From: Bradyrhizobium elkanii WSM2783
GTDB taxonomy: Bacteria; Pseudomonadota; Alphaproteobacteria; Rhizobiales; Xanthobacteraceae
Assembly (NCBI RefSeq): GCF_000472865.1
Contig: NZ_AXAP01000015.1
Span: forward strand, 62,001 to 126,000
DNA: 64,000 nt
Direction: 5' to 3'
The number at the start of each line of letters is the position of its first letter. The first letter of the stretch is position 1. The notes under the pieces are model-generated. The model searched no databases. It was not told the origin of the DNA and saw only the letters and a program-made list of their open reading frames with translations. Shown here piece after piece: positions 8,454 to 15,670 of the stretch. Both the position numbers and the translations under genes were made by a program.

Positions 8454-8729
8454 TTATCGGTGTTCCACGTCGTTCAGCTGGCACAGTCGGATGCCTTTGG
8501 TGGTCAGCTGATAGATGTCGCAGTCGATCCGGTACTCGCTCACGTCGGCGCGGGTGATCCAGACAATACAGCCATGACGCATCAACCACGAGACGGCAGG
8601 CAGCACATCCTGGTGGAGGAGCGCGCAAGAGCGTGGGACAGCGATCTTGTCCAGGGCGCTGCGGCGCTCCAGCACCCGACGCACTTGCGGCGTGATCGTT
8701 AGCTCTGGTCCATCAGGCTGTGCTTCCAT
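8454..8729 (-). CDS. Hypothetical phage protein (91 aa), possible winged helix
   Basis: Pattern of helices followed by DCDIYQLTTKGIRLCQL, where 'YQLTTKG' resembles the wing-end of winged-helix proteins. No further evidence. Confidence 0.5.
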   Translation of the reverse strand: MEAQPDGPELTITPQVRRVLERRSALDKIAVPRSCALLHQDVLPAVSWLMRHGCIVWITRADVSEYRIDCDIYQLTTKGIRLCQLNDVEHR

Positions 8730-8744
8730 GGCTGTGGGTTTCCT

Positions 8745-9098
8745 CTATCGTTTTTTGCTGTTGGTCTTGGCCTTCTCTCGGGCACGCGCCTGTTGTTCAC
8801 GCCACTTTGCAGCGGCTTCCAATTCCTTTTCGAAATCGAGCTTTTCGGTTTTGACGAACTTCTCTTCGTAACCGAGTGCCGACATCGTCGCCATGATGGT
8901 GGCGTGCTTCGGGTCCTTGGTGTCGCCCTCGAACCAGCCATCGAAGGTCGAGAGAGCAACGCCAGACAGCTCGTGCAGCATCTTGCGTTTGTTTTTGGCG
9001 AACATCCCTTCGTCCTGGAGAACGGTTCGCATTTTATCGATCACCGGGTTTTTTGTTTTCCAATTGTAGGTACGGTACGACATGATGAAGCGTGCCAT
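8745..9098 (-). CDS. Cro/CI-like helix-turn-helix phage protein (117 aa)
   Basis: Start taken at 9098 (MARFIMSYRTYN), matching the N-terminus of the neighbour at 9103-9267. Residues about 38-75 (KMLHELSGVALSTFDGW and MATMSALGYE) fit an XRE-type helix-turn-helix with the usual 'SGV..STF..WFEG' recognition helix. C-terminus is a long charged helix ending in Lys/Arg. Likely a regulator of the early region. Confidence 0.65.
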   Translation of the reverse strand: MARFIMSYRTYNWKTKNPVIDKMRTVLQDEGMFAKNKRKMLHELSGVALSTFDGWFEGDTKDPKHATIMATMSALGYEEKFVKTEKLDFEKELEAAAKWREQQARAREKAKTNSKKR

Positions 9099-9102
9099 GA
9101 TT

Positions 9103-9267
9103 TTACGCCTCGTCCCCTGGTTCTGGTTGCGGATGTGGTTCGGATGCTGTTGCTCGATTGTGGGCGCGCTGCTCTTCATCCTCCTTCAGGATGACCCGAA
9201 CTCTGTCGATAGCCGGATCCTTGTCTAGAAGATTGTACGTTCGATACATCTTGATGACGCGTGCCAT
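9103..9267 (-). CDS. Truncated paralogue of the adjacent Cro-like protein (54 aa)
   Basis: Read from the minus strand: MARVIKMYRTYNLLDKDPAI followed by DRVRVILKEDE aligns with the first 30 residues of the 8745-9098 protein (MARFIMSYRTYN, NPVIDKMRTVLQDE). It then switches to a Pro/His/Glu-rich tail and stops, lacking the helix-turn-helix. It ends 4 bases before its paralogue starts. Confidence 0.6.
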   Translation of the reverse strand: MARVIKMYRTYNLLDKDPAIDRVRVILKEDEEQRAHNRATASEPHPQPEPGDEA

Positions 9268-9270
9268 GAC

Positions 9271-9981
9271 TTACGTCTCGCCCCCGAGTTGCAGTTGCGA
9301 GGATTCTGGTGATGCGGGCAGCGCGCCTTTTGCCGTCAGCTCGAATTCTCCGCTTGGGCGTTTCTTGAGGAAGCCATCGCGGCGCGCGCGGTCAATGATG
9401 CCTCTAACGCTTTTTGACGAGACGGTTTCGCCAAGCGCGGCCCTGATCTCGGCGAACTTCATCGGCCCGCTGTCGGAAAGCACCTGACGTAGCGCGGTCA
9501 GGCCGGTGCCGCGTTCGGCGCGTCCGCTGTTTGGCTTGAGGACAGCGTGTCCGTTCCTCTTAGCGGGAGGATGGGATCGCGGTTTCGGCAGGGCAGGGGT
9601 CGTCGGTTTGGCGGGCGCATTGGTGGGCGCTTTGCCGGTCATCAACTGCATCGCCTTAGCGCTGAGCTTGTATTCGCCCTTGCCAACCTGTTGCAGCACG
9701 CCTTTCTTCTTCAGTGCGTAGAGGGCGCTATACGTCTTGCTGCGAGCGCCGCCAAGTTCGGCCTGCACCTCATCGACGGAGATCGGCCCGCCGTTCCGGT
9801 CGGCAAACATTGCGACCATGGTTTGCTCGGTGCTCATGCCACCGGGACGCGCGGCCGGCGTCGGCTTTTCATCGAGCAGCGCCAGATGCAGCTTGATAAT
9901 GCCCGGCATTTTCTTCAGCGCGATCAGCACCGGCCCGACCGCGATGTCTTCGACTTCCAGATAGATGGGTAGAGTTGCCAT
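9271..9981 (-). CDS. Two-domain winged-helix phage regulator (236 aa)
   Basis: Start at 9981 (MATLPIYLEVED); an upstream ATG at 10008 is possible. Two winged-helix units are seen. The first is residues about 50-110 (MVAMFADRNGG, ISVDEVQAELGG, TYSALYALKKKGVLQQVGKGEYKLS), the second residues about 160-225 (LTALRQVLSDSG, KSVRGIIDRARRDGFLKKRPSGEFELT). They are joined by a Pro/Lys-rich linker. It is the first gene of the leftward array, beside a palindrome-bearing control region, so it may regulate its own operon. Target not shown. Confidence 0.65.
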   Translation of the reverse strand: MATLPIYLEVEDIAVGPVLIALKKMPGIIKLHLALLDEKPTPAARPGGMSTEQTMVAMFADRNGGPISVDEVQAELGGARSKTYSALYALKKKGVLQQVGKGEYKLSAKAMQLMTGKAPTNAPAKPTTPALPKPRSHPPAKRNGHAVLKPNSGRAERGTGLTALRQVLSDSGPMKFAEIRAALGETVSSKSVRGIIDRARRDGFLKKRPSGEFELTAKGALPASPESSQLQLGGET

Positions 9982-10519
9982 GACGATTCTCTCTCTAGTG
10001 TTGGTCACATCTGCTCAATGCACAAACTGCATAGTGAGTGGTCCCGGAATCCAAATGCAGTGTTTCAAAAAATCCAAATGTTTGGATTGTGTGAAGGGCG
10101 TGTTTTCAGCATCGTTGCAATACTTCCTCATACCCACGAACGAATTCGCAGATCAGCAGTGCAGATCAACCGCAGTGTTTTCAGCATTGTGATTGGATAC
10201 GCGCGGCAGTGTGTTCTCACATCGCCCTTGCGCAGGCGCAGCAGGTTCGCTCCCAACCAGTTGTGTCCCGTGTTGCGTCCGTAACAAAATCCAAATTTTT
10301 GGAAAGGACGATCACGTGTTGGTTGCAAGCTTGGCGCAAGTCACCCGAATGTGTCCAGTGCCTCACGCAAAGAAAAAAGTGCCAACTCGTGATACATTGC
10401 CGAGCGCTCGTGATTGCGTCGCGGATCAGTTCGGAAAATGTTGTCGCGGCAAATCGTGAAGCCGCAAAGTTGCTGCAATGGGAGGGGAGACCGAACGCGC
10501 AATTCGGTTAGAAAGTAAA
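9982..10519. promoter_or_regulatory. Divergent phage control region with ATCCAAA-TTTGGAT operators
   Basis: About 540 bases without a convincing gene, less GC-rich than the surroundings. A 16-base near-palindrome ATCCAAATGTTTGGAT lies at 10072-10087, a second copy ATCCAAATTTTTGGA at 10289-10303, and a half-site ATCCAAA at 10049-10055. The phrase GTGTTTTCAGCAT recurs near 10100 and 10180. It separates the leftward array from the rightward winged-helix gene, as expected for an early promoter/operator region. Confidence 0.6.
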
Positions 10520-11005
10520 ATGAAAAATAAGAAAGCAAGAACGGCGACCGCAACGGTCGGACATGATCAGCACATTGAACTGTCCGCCTACGCTGCAATG
10601 GCACAATTCGTCCTGAACTTTCGCCGCATGAACAGCCAAGACCCGGTGTTCGCGGATGAGGATGTGAACCTGCCGGCGTCCAGGGGTCGCGCGTTGACGC
10701 TGATGGTTGTTCGCATTGCAACGGCGAGCCAGCGCACCGTCACCATCGCCGAGATCGCATCTCAACTCGGAATGCCGCATTCGACCGTGAGCGGCCACGT
10801 CGAGTGGTTGGAGCAGAAAGAAGCGATCAGGCGACGACCGGATAAGCGGATCGAAGCGGCGCCGTTCGATATCGAGGCATTGCTGGAGTGGCTCGACATT
10901 CTGGCAGCGGATAGCAATCGCTTGCAAGCCGCGATCAATCTGCTGCAGACCAAAATCGATCGGGAGTATCCGGTGGGCGAAAACGGTCGTAAGAAAAAAA
11001 TCTAA
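10520..11005 (+). CDS. MarR-like winged-helix regulator of phage origin
   Basis: 161 residues from ATG 10520 (MKNKKARTAT); an in-frame ATG at 10478 would add 14 residues. The central part reads VTIAEIASQLGMPHSTVSGH then VEWLEQKEAIRRRPDKR, a typical MarR/IclR-type winged helix with recognition helix 'PHSTVSGHVEWLE'. The C-terminus is a long helix probably for dimerisation. It overlaps the convergent XRE gene by 4 bases. Confidence 0.65.
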   Translation: MKNKKARTATATVGHDQHIELSAYAAMAQFVLNFRRMNSQDPVFADEDVNLPASRGRALTLMVVRIATASQRTVTIAEIASQLGMPHSTVSGHVEWLEQKEAIRRRPDKRIEAAPFDIEALLEWLDILAADSNRLQAAINLLQTKIDREYPVGENGRKKKI

Positions 11006-11256
11006 CGCCGTTTGACGTTGACGGATCGCAACTGACTAGCGGGAATCCGGAGCGCCTTCGCCAAGGCGGGGATGTTCTTTTCGATAATGCGGTTCGCAAC
11101 TTCCCATTGATAAAGCCGGCTGGTGGTAACGTTGCATTCGAAAGCGACAAGTTCGGCGCTTAGTCCTTTGCGCTTGCGGGTTTGGCGGATCAACTGGCCG
11201 ATGGTCTGCTTGGTCGGCCTCGGCGGACGTTTCCCATTGATCTTCTTTTTCTTCAT
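11002..11256 (-). CDS. XRE-family helix-turn-helix regulator (84 aa)
   Basis: Start chosen at MKKKKINGKR (11256); the frame continues upstream without a typical start. Residues 19-75 form an XRE domain: IGQLIRQTRKRKGLSAELVA, then CNVTTSRLYQWEVANR and IPALAKALRIPASQL. Basic tail. Divergent from the response-regulator gene across a 200-base promoter region. Confidence 0.65.
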   Translation of the reverse strand: MKKKKINGKRPPRPTKQTIGQLIRQTRKRKGLSAELVAFECNVTTSRLYQWEVANRIIEKNIPALAKALRIPASQLRSVNVKRR

Positions 11257-11455
11257 CAGGAAACGTCGCCTCTCTAGCCATGGGCTCAACATAGGGTTGT
11301 TTATATCCACGCCCCACGCGGGCGACAATTTGAACAATTCTAGAAGACCGTGGAATGACACAGGGACACGGCAAAGTGAAAAATTTGGAGTGGCACGACG
11401 AATACCAGAATCGGTCAGAAGTAGGCCGATCAAAGGGAATGCAAGTGAGCAACAT

Positions 11456-12091
11456 ATGTCGAAACTGGCCACAAGAATATTGATTGTCGACGACCACCCG
11501 GTGGTGTTGTCCGGATGCCGGGCGTTGTTCGCTTCCGACCGTGCAATCAAGATCGAGGAAGCCACCGACGCCAGGTCAGGCCACCGGGTTTATGTTAGCA
11601 GGAAGCCCGATGTGGCCGTGATCGACATCAACCTCCCGGATGTTTCCGGCTTTGAGTTGATGCGCTGGATTCGCAAGGACGATCCGGCAGCCAGGATCAT
11701 GATGTTCAGCACGAACAAAGACCCGGCCGTCGTGGTCCGCGCGGTGGAAGCGGGCGCCCAAGGCTATGTTTCCAAGGCCGACGACCCCAGGGTGCTCGTG
11801 AAGGCCGTCCGCACGATCGCGGCAGGGGGCACGTTCATATCGCCGCACCTGACGAAGGCCGTGACCTTTTCGGGCGCCGCCATCAAGGCCAATCCAGTCT
11901 CGCTGATGTCGCCGCGCGAACTGGAGATCCTGCGGCTGCTCGGCCGGGGCGACAAGATTGGCGAGGTCGCCGCGGCGCTCAGCATCTCCTACAAGACCGT
12001 CGCCAACACCACCTCGCGTCTGAGAGAGAAGCTCGGCACCAAAAATCATTCCGACCTGATCCGCATCGCCGTCGAAATGGCGTTGGGCTGA
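11456..12091 (+). CDS. NarL/FixJ-type response regulator
   Basis: 211 residues. The N-terminal receiver domain has the acidic pair VDDHP, phosphoacceptor Asp in VIDINLPD and the Lys of YVSKADD. The C-terminal LuxR-type helix-turn-helix reads SPRELEILRLLGRG, KIGEVAAALSISYKTV and SRLREKLG. No histidine kinase is adjacent. It is transcribed toward the Y-RNA-like elements and rsr, but the promoter-like sequence at 12145 suggests those have their own start. Confidence 0.85.
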   Translation: MSKLATRILIVDDHPVVLSGCRALFASDRAIKIEEATDARSGHRVYVSRKPDVAVIDINLPDVSGFELMRWIRKDDPAARIMMFSTNKDPAVVVRAVEAGAQGYVSKADDPRVLVKAVRTIAAGGTFISPHLTKAVTFSGAAIKANPVSLMSPRELEILRLLGRGDKIGEVAAALSISYKTVANTTSRLREKLGTKNHSDLIRIAVEMALG

Positions 12092-12144
12092 TCCTTCATC
12101 CACCGCGACGCAGGCGTTATGTCCGGAAAGTTGGCGCGCCGCCC

Positions 12145-12174
12145 TTGACAAAGCCGCAATGCGGGCGCTTCTAC
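12145..12174 (+). promoter_or_regulatory. Putative sigma-70-type promoter of the Y-RNA/rsr region
   Basis: A consensus TTGACA (12145-12150) is followed after 17-18 bases by CTTCTA/TTCTAC. Transcription would begin near 12180, just before the first CCGTA motif. The -35 is strong; the -10 is weak. Confidence 0.45.
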
Positions 12175-12186
12175 CGCGCCGCCACG

Positions 12187-12209
12187 CCGTAAGCTCTCGG
12201 TTACTTCGC
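12187..12209 (+). other. First (partial) copy of the CCGTA-CGG-TACTTCG motif
   Basis: The sequence from CCGTAAGC to GGTTACTTCGC matches the motif starting both Y-RNA-like elements (12269-12290 and 12435-12455). A short flanking stem CGCGCC (12176-12181) / GGCGCG (12235-12240) encloses it. No T-arm or D-arm is present, so it is either a degenerate third RNA or a leader element. Confidence 0.35.
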
Positions 12210-12250
12210 ACTAGCAACTATGCACCAAGCACCGGGCGCGTCACTTGCTG

Positions 12251-12404
12251 GCACCCCTGAGACAGACGCCGTAGAAGTCGGATACTTCGCTTGAAGAGCC
12301 CCGGTCGTTGGTTCGATTCCAACCCGGCCCGCAAGGGCCGGTAGCTTAGTGGTAGAGCAGGGAAAAGGTGCCGGTTTCGCCTTTTGCTCTGTCTCACCGG
12401 TTGC
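12251..12404 (+). ncRNA. Y RNA-like (YrlA-type) RNA with circularly permuted tRNA mimic
   Basis: The ends close through a perfect 9-bp stem, TGAGACAGA (12258-12266) / TCTGTCTCA (12388-12396), extended beyond a 2x2 loop by ACC/GGT. Inside are a CCGTAG..TACTTCG motif (12269-12290) and a perfect T-arm (GTTGG, loop TTCGATT, CCAAC; 12307-12323). A 7-bp acceptor stem CCGGCCC/GGGCCGG (12324-12330 / 12335-12341) is capped by GCAA, followed by TA and a D-arm (GCTT, AGTGGTA, GAGC; 12344-12358). A final hairpin AAAAGG/CCTTTT lies at 12363-12385. T-arm and acceptor 3' strand thus come before acceptor 5' strand and D-arm. YrlA RNAs are known to carry a tRNA-like effector module distal to a Ro-binding stem, and an rsr gene follows. 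Ends are approximate. Confidence 0.75.
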
Positions 12405-12423
12405 GGTCGTGGTCCCGGACGAT

Positions 12424-12532
12424 TGGAGTGGCCGCCGTAGGAAGCGGTTACTTCGTTGGATGAAGCGCCTGCCGCTGGCAGGCTTGGCCGTTCGAGTCGG
12501 CAAGTCCGCTTTCCGCCTCTCGCGCCATTCCA
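12424..12532 (+). ncRNA. Second Y RNA-like element with tRNA-like parts
   Basis: Closed by TGGAGTGGC (12424-12432) / GCCATTCCA (12524-12532), nine pairs with one G-U. It contains the motif CCGTAG..GGTTACTTCG (12435-12455), a stem GGAAGCGG / CCGCTTTCC (12440-12447 / 12506-12514) and a D-arm-like hairpin CTTC-GTTGGAT-GAAG (12451-12465). A 7-bp hairpin GCCTGCC-GCT-GGCAGGC (12467-12483) and a T-arm-like hairpin GCCG-TTCGAGT-CGGC (12487-12501) follow. Here the parts are in normal tRNA order, unlike the first element. The D-arm reading competes with an alternative GAAG/CTTC pairing inside the shared motif. It ends 34 bases before rsr, so it could also act in the rsr leader. Confidence 0.6.
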
Positions 12533-12565
12533 CCCGTCTCGGGAGAATGCAAACAGGAGCGACCG

Positions 12566-13906
12566 ATGCGAACCAACATCCGCGCGACGAACGCCCTTCG
12601 CACCCACGAGGGCGCCATGGCCCATCCCGTCAATACCGAGCAGGCGCTGCGGCGCTCGGTGCTGTCCTGCCTCCTGTTCGAGAAGGAGTTCTATGAGGAC
12701 GGCGTCGAGATTTCCGCGCGCATCAAAGCGCTGGCGGAGAGCCTGCCGCCGGAGATCGTGGCCGCGCTCGCCGTCGAGGCGCGCACCGTCATGCATCTGC
12801 GCCATGTGCCGCTGCTCCTGCTCGAGGTGCTGTCGCGCACCGCCGCCGGTCGCACCGACGCGCTGGTCGCCAGGACCATCGCGCAGGTGATCGCGCGCGC
12901 CGACGAGATGGCGGAGTTTCTGGCGATCTACACCGCAGGCGGCGACCGCCGCGCGGCCACGGCTGGCCATGGCCGCCAGTTCACCGCGCAGGTGATGCGC
13001 GGCCTCGACCTGGCGCTGCGAAAGTTCGATGCTTACCAGCTCGCCAAGTACGACCGGGCCGGCAAGGTCAAGCTGCGCGACGTCTTCCGCATCGTGCGGC
13101 CGAAGCCGGAGGACGATGCGCGGGCGGCCTTCTTCAAGGCGGCCAAGGACGGCGCCCTGCCGGCGCCCGATACGTGGGAGGTGGCGCTGTCGTCCGGTGC
13201 CGAGACCAAGCGGGAGGTGTTCGAGCGTCTCCTGACCGGCGACAAGCTCGGCTACCTGGCGCTGCTGCGCAACCTGCGCAACATGGCGGAGGCTGGCGTC
13301 GATCGCGACCTCGTCACTGACAAGATCGCACTGCGCAAGGGCGCGGCCCGCGTGCTGCCGTTCCGCTATGTCGCGGCGGCACGCGCAGCTCCGCAGTTCG
13401 AGCCGGCGATCGATCGGGCGCTGCTGGCGGCGATCGGCGAGATGAGCAAGTTCGGAGGTAAAACTGCCATCCTCGTCGACGTCTCCGGCTCGATGAACGA
13501 GAAGCTGTCGGCGAAGTCGGACCTGACGCGGATGGACGCGGCGGCGGCGCTGGCCGCGATCCTCCCCGGCGACGACGTGCGGCTGTTCTCGTTCTCGAAC
13601 CATGTCATCGAGGTGCCGGCGCGGCGCGGCATGGCTGGCATTGATGCGATCCTGCGCAGCCAGGGCCATCAGGGCACTTACCTGGGCCGGGCGGTGGCGT
13701 ATATGAACGGCCTTGGCGCTGACCGCCTGGTGGCGATCACCGACGAGCAGAGCCACGACACCGTGCCGCCGCCAGAGATGAAGTACGCGTACATGATCAA
13801 CGTCGCCTCGAACCGGAACGGCGTTGGCTATGGCCGCTGGACCCACATCGACGGCTTCAGCGAGAACGTGCTCCGCTTCATGCATGCGCATGAGGCCGAC
13901 GACTGA
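12566..13906 (+). CDS. rsr: Ro60 orthologue Rsr (TROVE and von Willebrand A domains)
   Basis: 446 residues with AGGAG upstream of the ATG. The N-terminal two thirds is a helical-repeat TROVE region (NTEQALRRSVLSCLLFEKEFYEDG, ALAVEARTVMHLRHVPLLLLEVLSR). The C-terminal vWA domain (about residue 305 on) has the MIDAS motif VDVSGSMN and ITDEQSHD near residue 390. Ro60 proteins are ring-shaped RNA-binding proteins that hold misfolded or fragmented RNAs and a Y RNA; bacterial Rsr works with nucleases in rRNA maturation and decay. The two Y-RNA-like elements directly upstream fit this. No rtcB/rtcA or pnp is adjacent. Confidence 0.92.
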   Translation: MRTNIRATNALRTHEGAMAHPVNTEQALRRSVLSCLLFEKEFYEDGVEISARIKALAESLPPEIVAALAVEARTVMHLRHVPLLLLEVLSRTAAGRTDALVARTIAQVIARADEMAEFLAIYTAGGDRRAATAGHGRQFTAQVMRGLDLALRKFDAYQLAKYDRAGKVKLRDVFRIVRPKPEDDARAAFFKAAKDGALPAPDTWEVALSSGAETKREVFERLLTGDKLGYLALLRNLRNMAEAGVDRDLVTDKIALRKGAARVLPFRYVAAARAAPQFEPAIDRALLAAIGEMSKFGGKTAILVDVSGSMNEKLSAKSDLTRMDAAAALAAILPGDDVRLFSFSNHVIEVPARRGMAGIDAILRSQGHQGTYLGRAVAYMNGLGADRLVAITDEQSHDTVPPPEMKYAYMINVASNRNGVGYGRWTHIDGFSENVLRFMHAHEADD

Positions 13907-13914
13907 AGATAGAA

Positions 13915-13940
13915 GGGGGCTCGCCGCAAGGCGGGCCTCC
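13915..13940 (+). terminator. Stem-loop after rsr
   Basis: An 11-bp stem (two G-U pairs) with GCAA loop begins 9 bases after the rsr stop. No T-run follows, so it may act as a processing or 3'-end stabilising hairpin instead of a classic terminator. Confidence 0.5.
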
Positions 13941-14003
13941 TAGCCGGATCAGCCTTTAGGACAAAAGATTTGATTCGCCGTGGCTGATACATAGATCAGC
14001 GCC

Positions 14004-14603
14004 ATGACCAAGAACCTTGAATTTGCCCTGCCGAAGAAGGGCACCACGGTGCCGGCAACCGCCGACTGGTTCCACGAAGTCAAATACGACGGCTATCGGC
14101 TGATGGTGATCCGTGACGGCGCCAGCGTGCGGCTGCGGACCAAGGGCGGCCACGATTGCACCAAGCGGTTTCCTTGGATCGCCGAGACCGCCCGCCAGAT
14201 CCGCACCAAGCAATTCGTGCTCGATGGCGAGGCGGTGCTGCTCGGGGTCGACGGCGTCAGCGACTTCGACGGGCTACATTCCGGCAAATACAACGAAGAG
14301 GTGCAGCTCTACGCCTTCGACATCTTGGCCGACAATGGCGAGGACGTGCGCAAGCTGCCATTGTCGATGCGCAAGCTGAACCTGGAGCGGCTATTGGCGC
14401 GGCGCGCCAGCGGCATCTTCGCGGCGCCGTTCGAGCGTGGTGAGATCGGGCCGGATCTGTTCCGGGCCGCCTGCAACATGGGGCTGGAAGGGCTGGTGTC
14501 TAAGCACAGCGGGCGCTGGTATGGTGCCGGACCATGCAGTCACTGGATCAAGGTCAAGAACCCGCAGCATCCGGCCTATCGACGAGTGCAGGATCAGTTC
14601 TAG
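14004..14603 (+). CDS. Single-domain ATP-dependent DNA ligase (adenylation domain only)
   Basis: 199 residues, paralogous to 16887-17489. Nucleotidyltransferase motifs are present in order: I EVKYDGYR (adenylated Lys27), III LDGEAVLL and VSDFDGL, IIIa LYAFDILAD, IV EGLVSKH, V HWIKVKN. The chain ends a few residues after motif V, so the OB-fold domain and motif VI of full ligases (300+ residues) are missing. Such proteins resemble the ligase core of LigD; alone they may adenylate but ligate poorly, or act with Ku. A paralogue next to Ku lies 3 kb away. Not disrupted by stops. Confidence 0.8.
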   Translation: MTKNLEFALPKKGTTVPATADWFHEVKYDGYRLMVIRDGASVRLRTKGGHDCTKRFPWIAETARQIRTKQFVLDGEAVLLGVDGVSDFDGLHSGKYNEEVQLYAFDILADNGEDVRKLPLSMRKLNLERLLARRASGIFAAPFERGEIGPDLFRAACNMGLEGLVSKHSGRWYGAGPCSHWIKVKNPQHPAYRRVQDQF

Positions 14604-14626
14604 GAAAAAGATCGAGGGAGGCAAAA

Positions 14627-15151
14627 ATGCGTTTCTCTCCGGCCCTTATCGCGTTCGCTCTTATCCCCTCGCAATCGTTTGCGCAGTCGCCTCTCAAAGA
14701 CGGTCACTACGTGATGCCGCCGCACGACCTGTTCGTCTCGGGCGGCGGTACAAACATAACAGTCAACTTTCGCTTTAGGCCGGACAGACGCTGCCCCAAC
14801 ACACTCGACAACGCTCTCGACTACGTGCTTCCGGCCGGCTATGCGGGTACTCCAATCAATTATGTTGCCGGGCGTTGCAACAGTAAATTCGACTGCGATG
14901 GCATTACGTATAGATGTTCTAGTCCGACACCAAAAGAGCATCCCAACCCGACGACATTCCGCCAGCCGCCCGCGGCAAATCTCGTAAACGTCCAGTCCTC
15001 CTGGGTAAGCGGCGATTTCGCCTTTACGACGCCCGTTATGCCTGTTTCAACGAAGCGCGCACCAATGGGCAAGTTCGAGATCGTTGAGCAGTCGCCGGAC
15101 AAAAAGCAATGGACGGTCCGGCTAATTGGGCCGCTACGCGCTAGACGTTGA
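14627..15151 (+). CDS. Secreted hypothetical protein (174 aa)
   Basis: Start at 14627 chosen for its strong ribosome site (GAGGGAGG, 6 bases upstream). Residues 1-20 (MRFSPALIAFALIPSQSFA) form a signal peptide cut after AFAQS-type Ala. The mature part has four or more Cys residues (RRCPNT, GRCNSKFDC, YRCSS), suggesting disulfide-bonded periplasmic or extracellular folding. No known family recognised. Confidence 0.65.
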   Translation: MRFSPALIAFALIPSQSFAQSPLKDGHYVMPPHDLFVSGGGTNITVNFRFRPDRRCPNTLDNALDYVLPAGYAGTPINYVAGRCNSKFDCDGITYRCSSPTPKEHPNPTTFRQPPAANLVNVQSSWVSGDFAFTTPVMPVSTKRAPMGKFEIVEQSPDKKQWTVRLIGPLRARR

Positions 15152-15176
15152 TCAGTTTGGATATTTCGCGTGGAGT

Positions 15177-15530
15177 ATGCGTATGCGTTTCTCTTCCTCA
15201 ATTGTCCCACCCTCTGACGACATTGATGTCTATCTGGTCCTGGATGAGGTAGGCCACCAGTTGGGCCGGGTGTGGCGCGAGACCGACGAGGGTGACACCG
15301 ACCGCGCCACTCTGCTGCGCAATCTGATGGAGGGCCAGTACAGCAGCCCGGTTCGGATTGTCAGCTTCAACACCGCGGAAGGCTGGTCGCGCGATGTCTC
15401 GGAGGAGATCGCCATCGAGCTGAGCCAGCGGTGCGCCGAGCGCGGCGAGATCCCAGAGCCATTGGCGGCGTTCATCGGCCGCCATGGTGAACCGCCGGCA
15501 ATCCAGCTGGCGTTGCCGATCCAGCTATAA
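15177..15530 (+). CDS. Conserved hypothetical protein (117 aa)
   Basis: Soluble protein: DDIDVYLVLDEVGHQLGRVW, RATLLRNLMEGQYSSPVRIV and SRDVSEEIAIELSQRC patterns suggest a small alpha/beta fold. I recognise it as a type common in Bradyrhizobium genomes but know no function. Alternative start six bases later. Confidence 0.65.
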   Translation: MRMRFSSSIVPPSDDIDVYLVLDEVGHQLGRVWRETDEGDTDRATLLRNLMEGQYSSPVRIVSFNTAEGWSRDVSEEIAIELSQRCAERGEIPEPLAAFIGRHGEPPAIQLALPIQL

Positions 15531-15617
15531 GCGATCGAGTTGGAACGGGCGTGTTCTGGCGGGGTTCTATTGTCGCACGCACGCTGGCTCACAACGTGTG
15601 TGTACGGTGACGAACTT

Positions 15618-15656
15618 GGCAGCTCCGGCCGATGCGACGGCTGGGCTGCTTTTTTT
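15618..15656 (+). terminator. Terminator-like element, repeat family copy
   Basis: GGCAGCTCCGGCCG pairs with CGGCTGGGCTGCT, followed by seven T. The same GCAGCTCGG...GGGCTGCT design recurs at 19558, 20032 and 20991. Confidence 0.6.
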
Positions 15657-15670
15657 GGTGAAGGACCCAC

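Noticed and set aside
9965..10284. Plus-strand frames in the phage control region
   Set aside because: They overlap operator-like palindromes, have no ribosome site and no conserved pattern.
12301..12358. Ordinary tRNA gene or permuted tmRNA
   Set aside because: T-arm precedes D-arm and the acceptor stem is sealed by a GCAA loop, so no free 3' end exists; the D-arm is tRNA-like, unlike tmRNA, and no tag reading frame is seen.
12440..12514. Functional tRNA-Ser(GCU)
   Set aside because: A GCU triplet can be placed in the hairpin loop, but position 33 is C, there is no long variable arm, extra bases separate T-arm and acceptor stem, and there is no CCA context.
12201..12533. Minus-strand frame containing GRVGIEPTT-like residues
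   Set aside because: This phrase is a known translation artefact of the complement of T-arm sequence; the frame lies over the Y-RNA-like element.
12218..13891. Long 557-residue minus-strand frame antisense to rsr
   Set aside because: It mirrors a high-GC gene, contains the GLESNQRP artefact at its end, and rsr on the plus strand has a full conserved domain structure.
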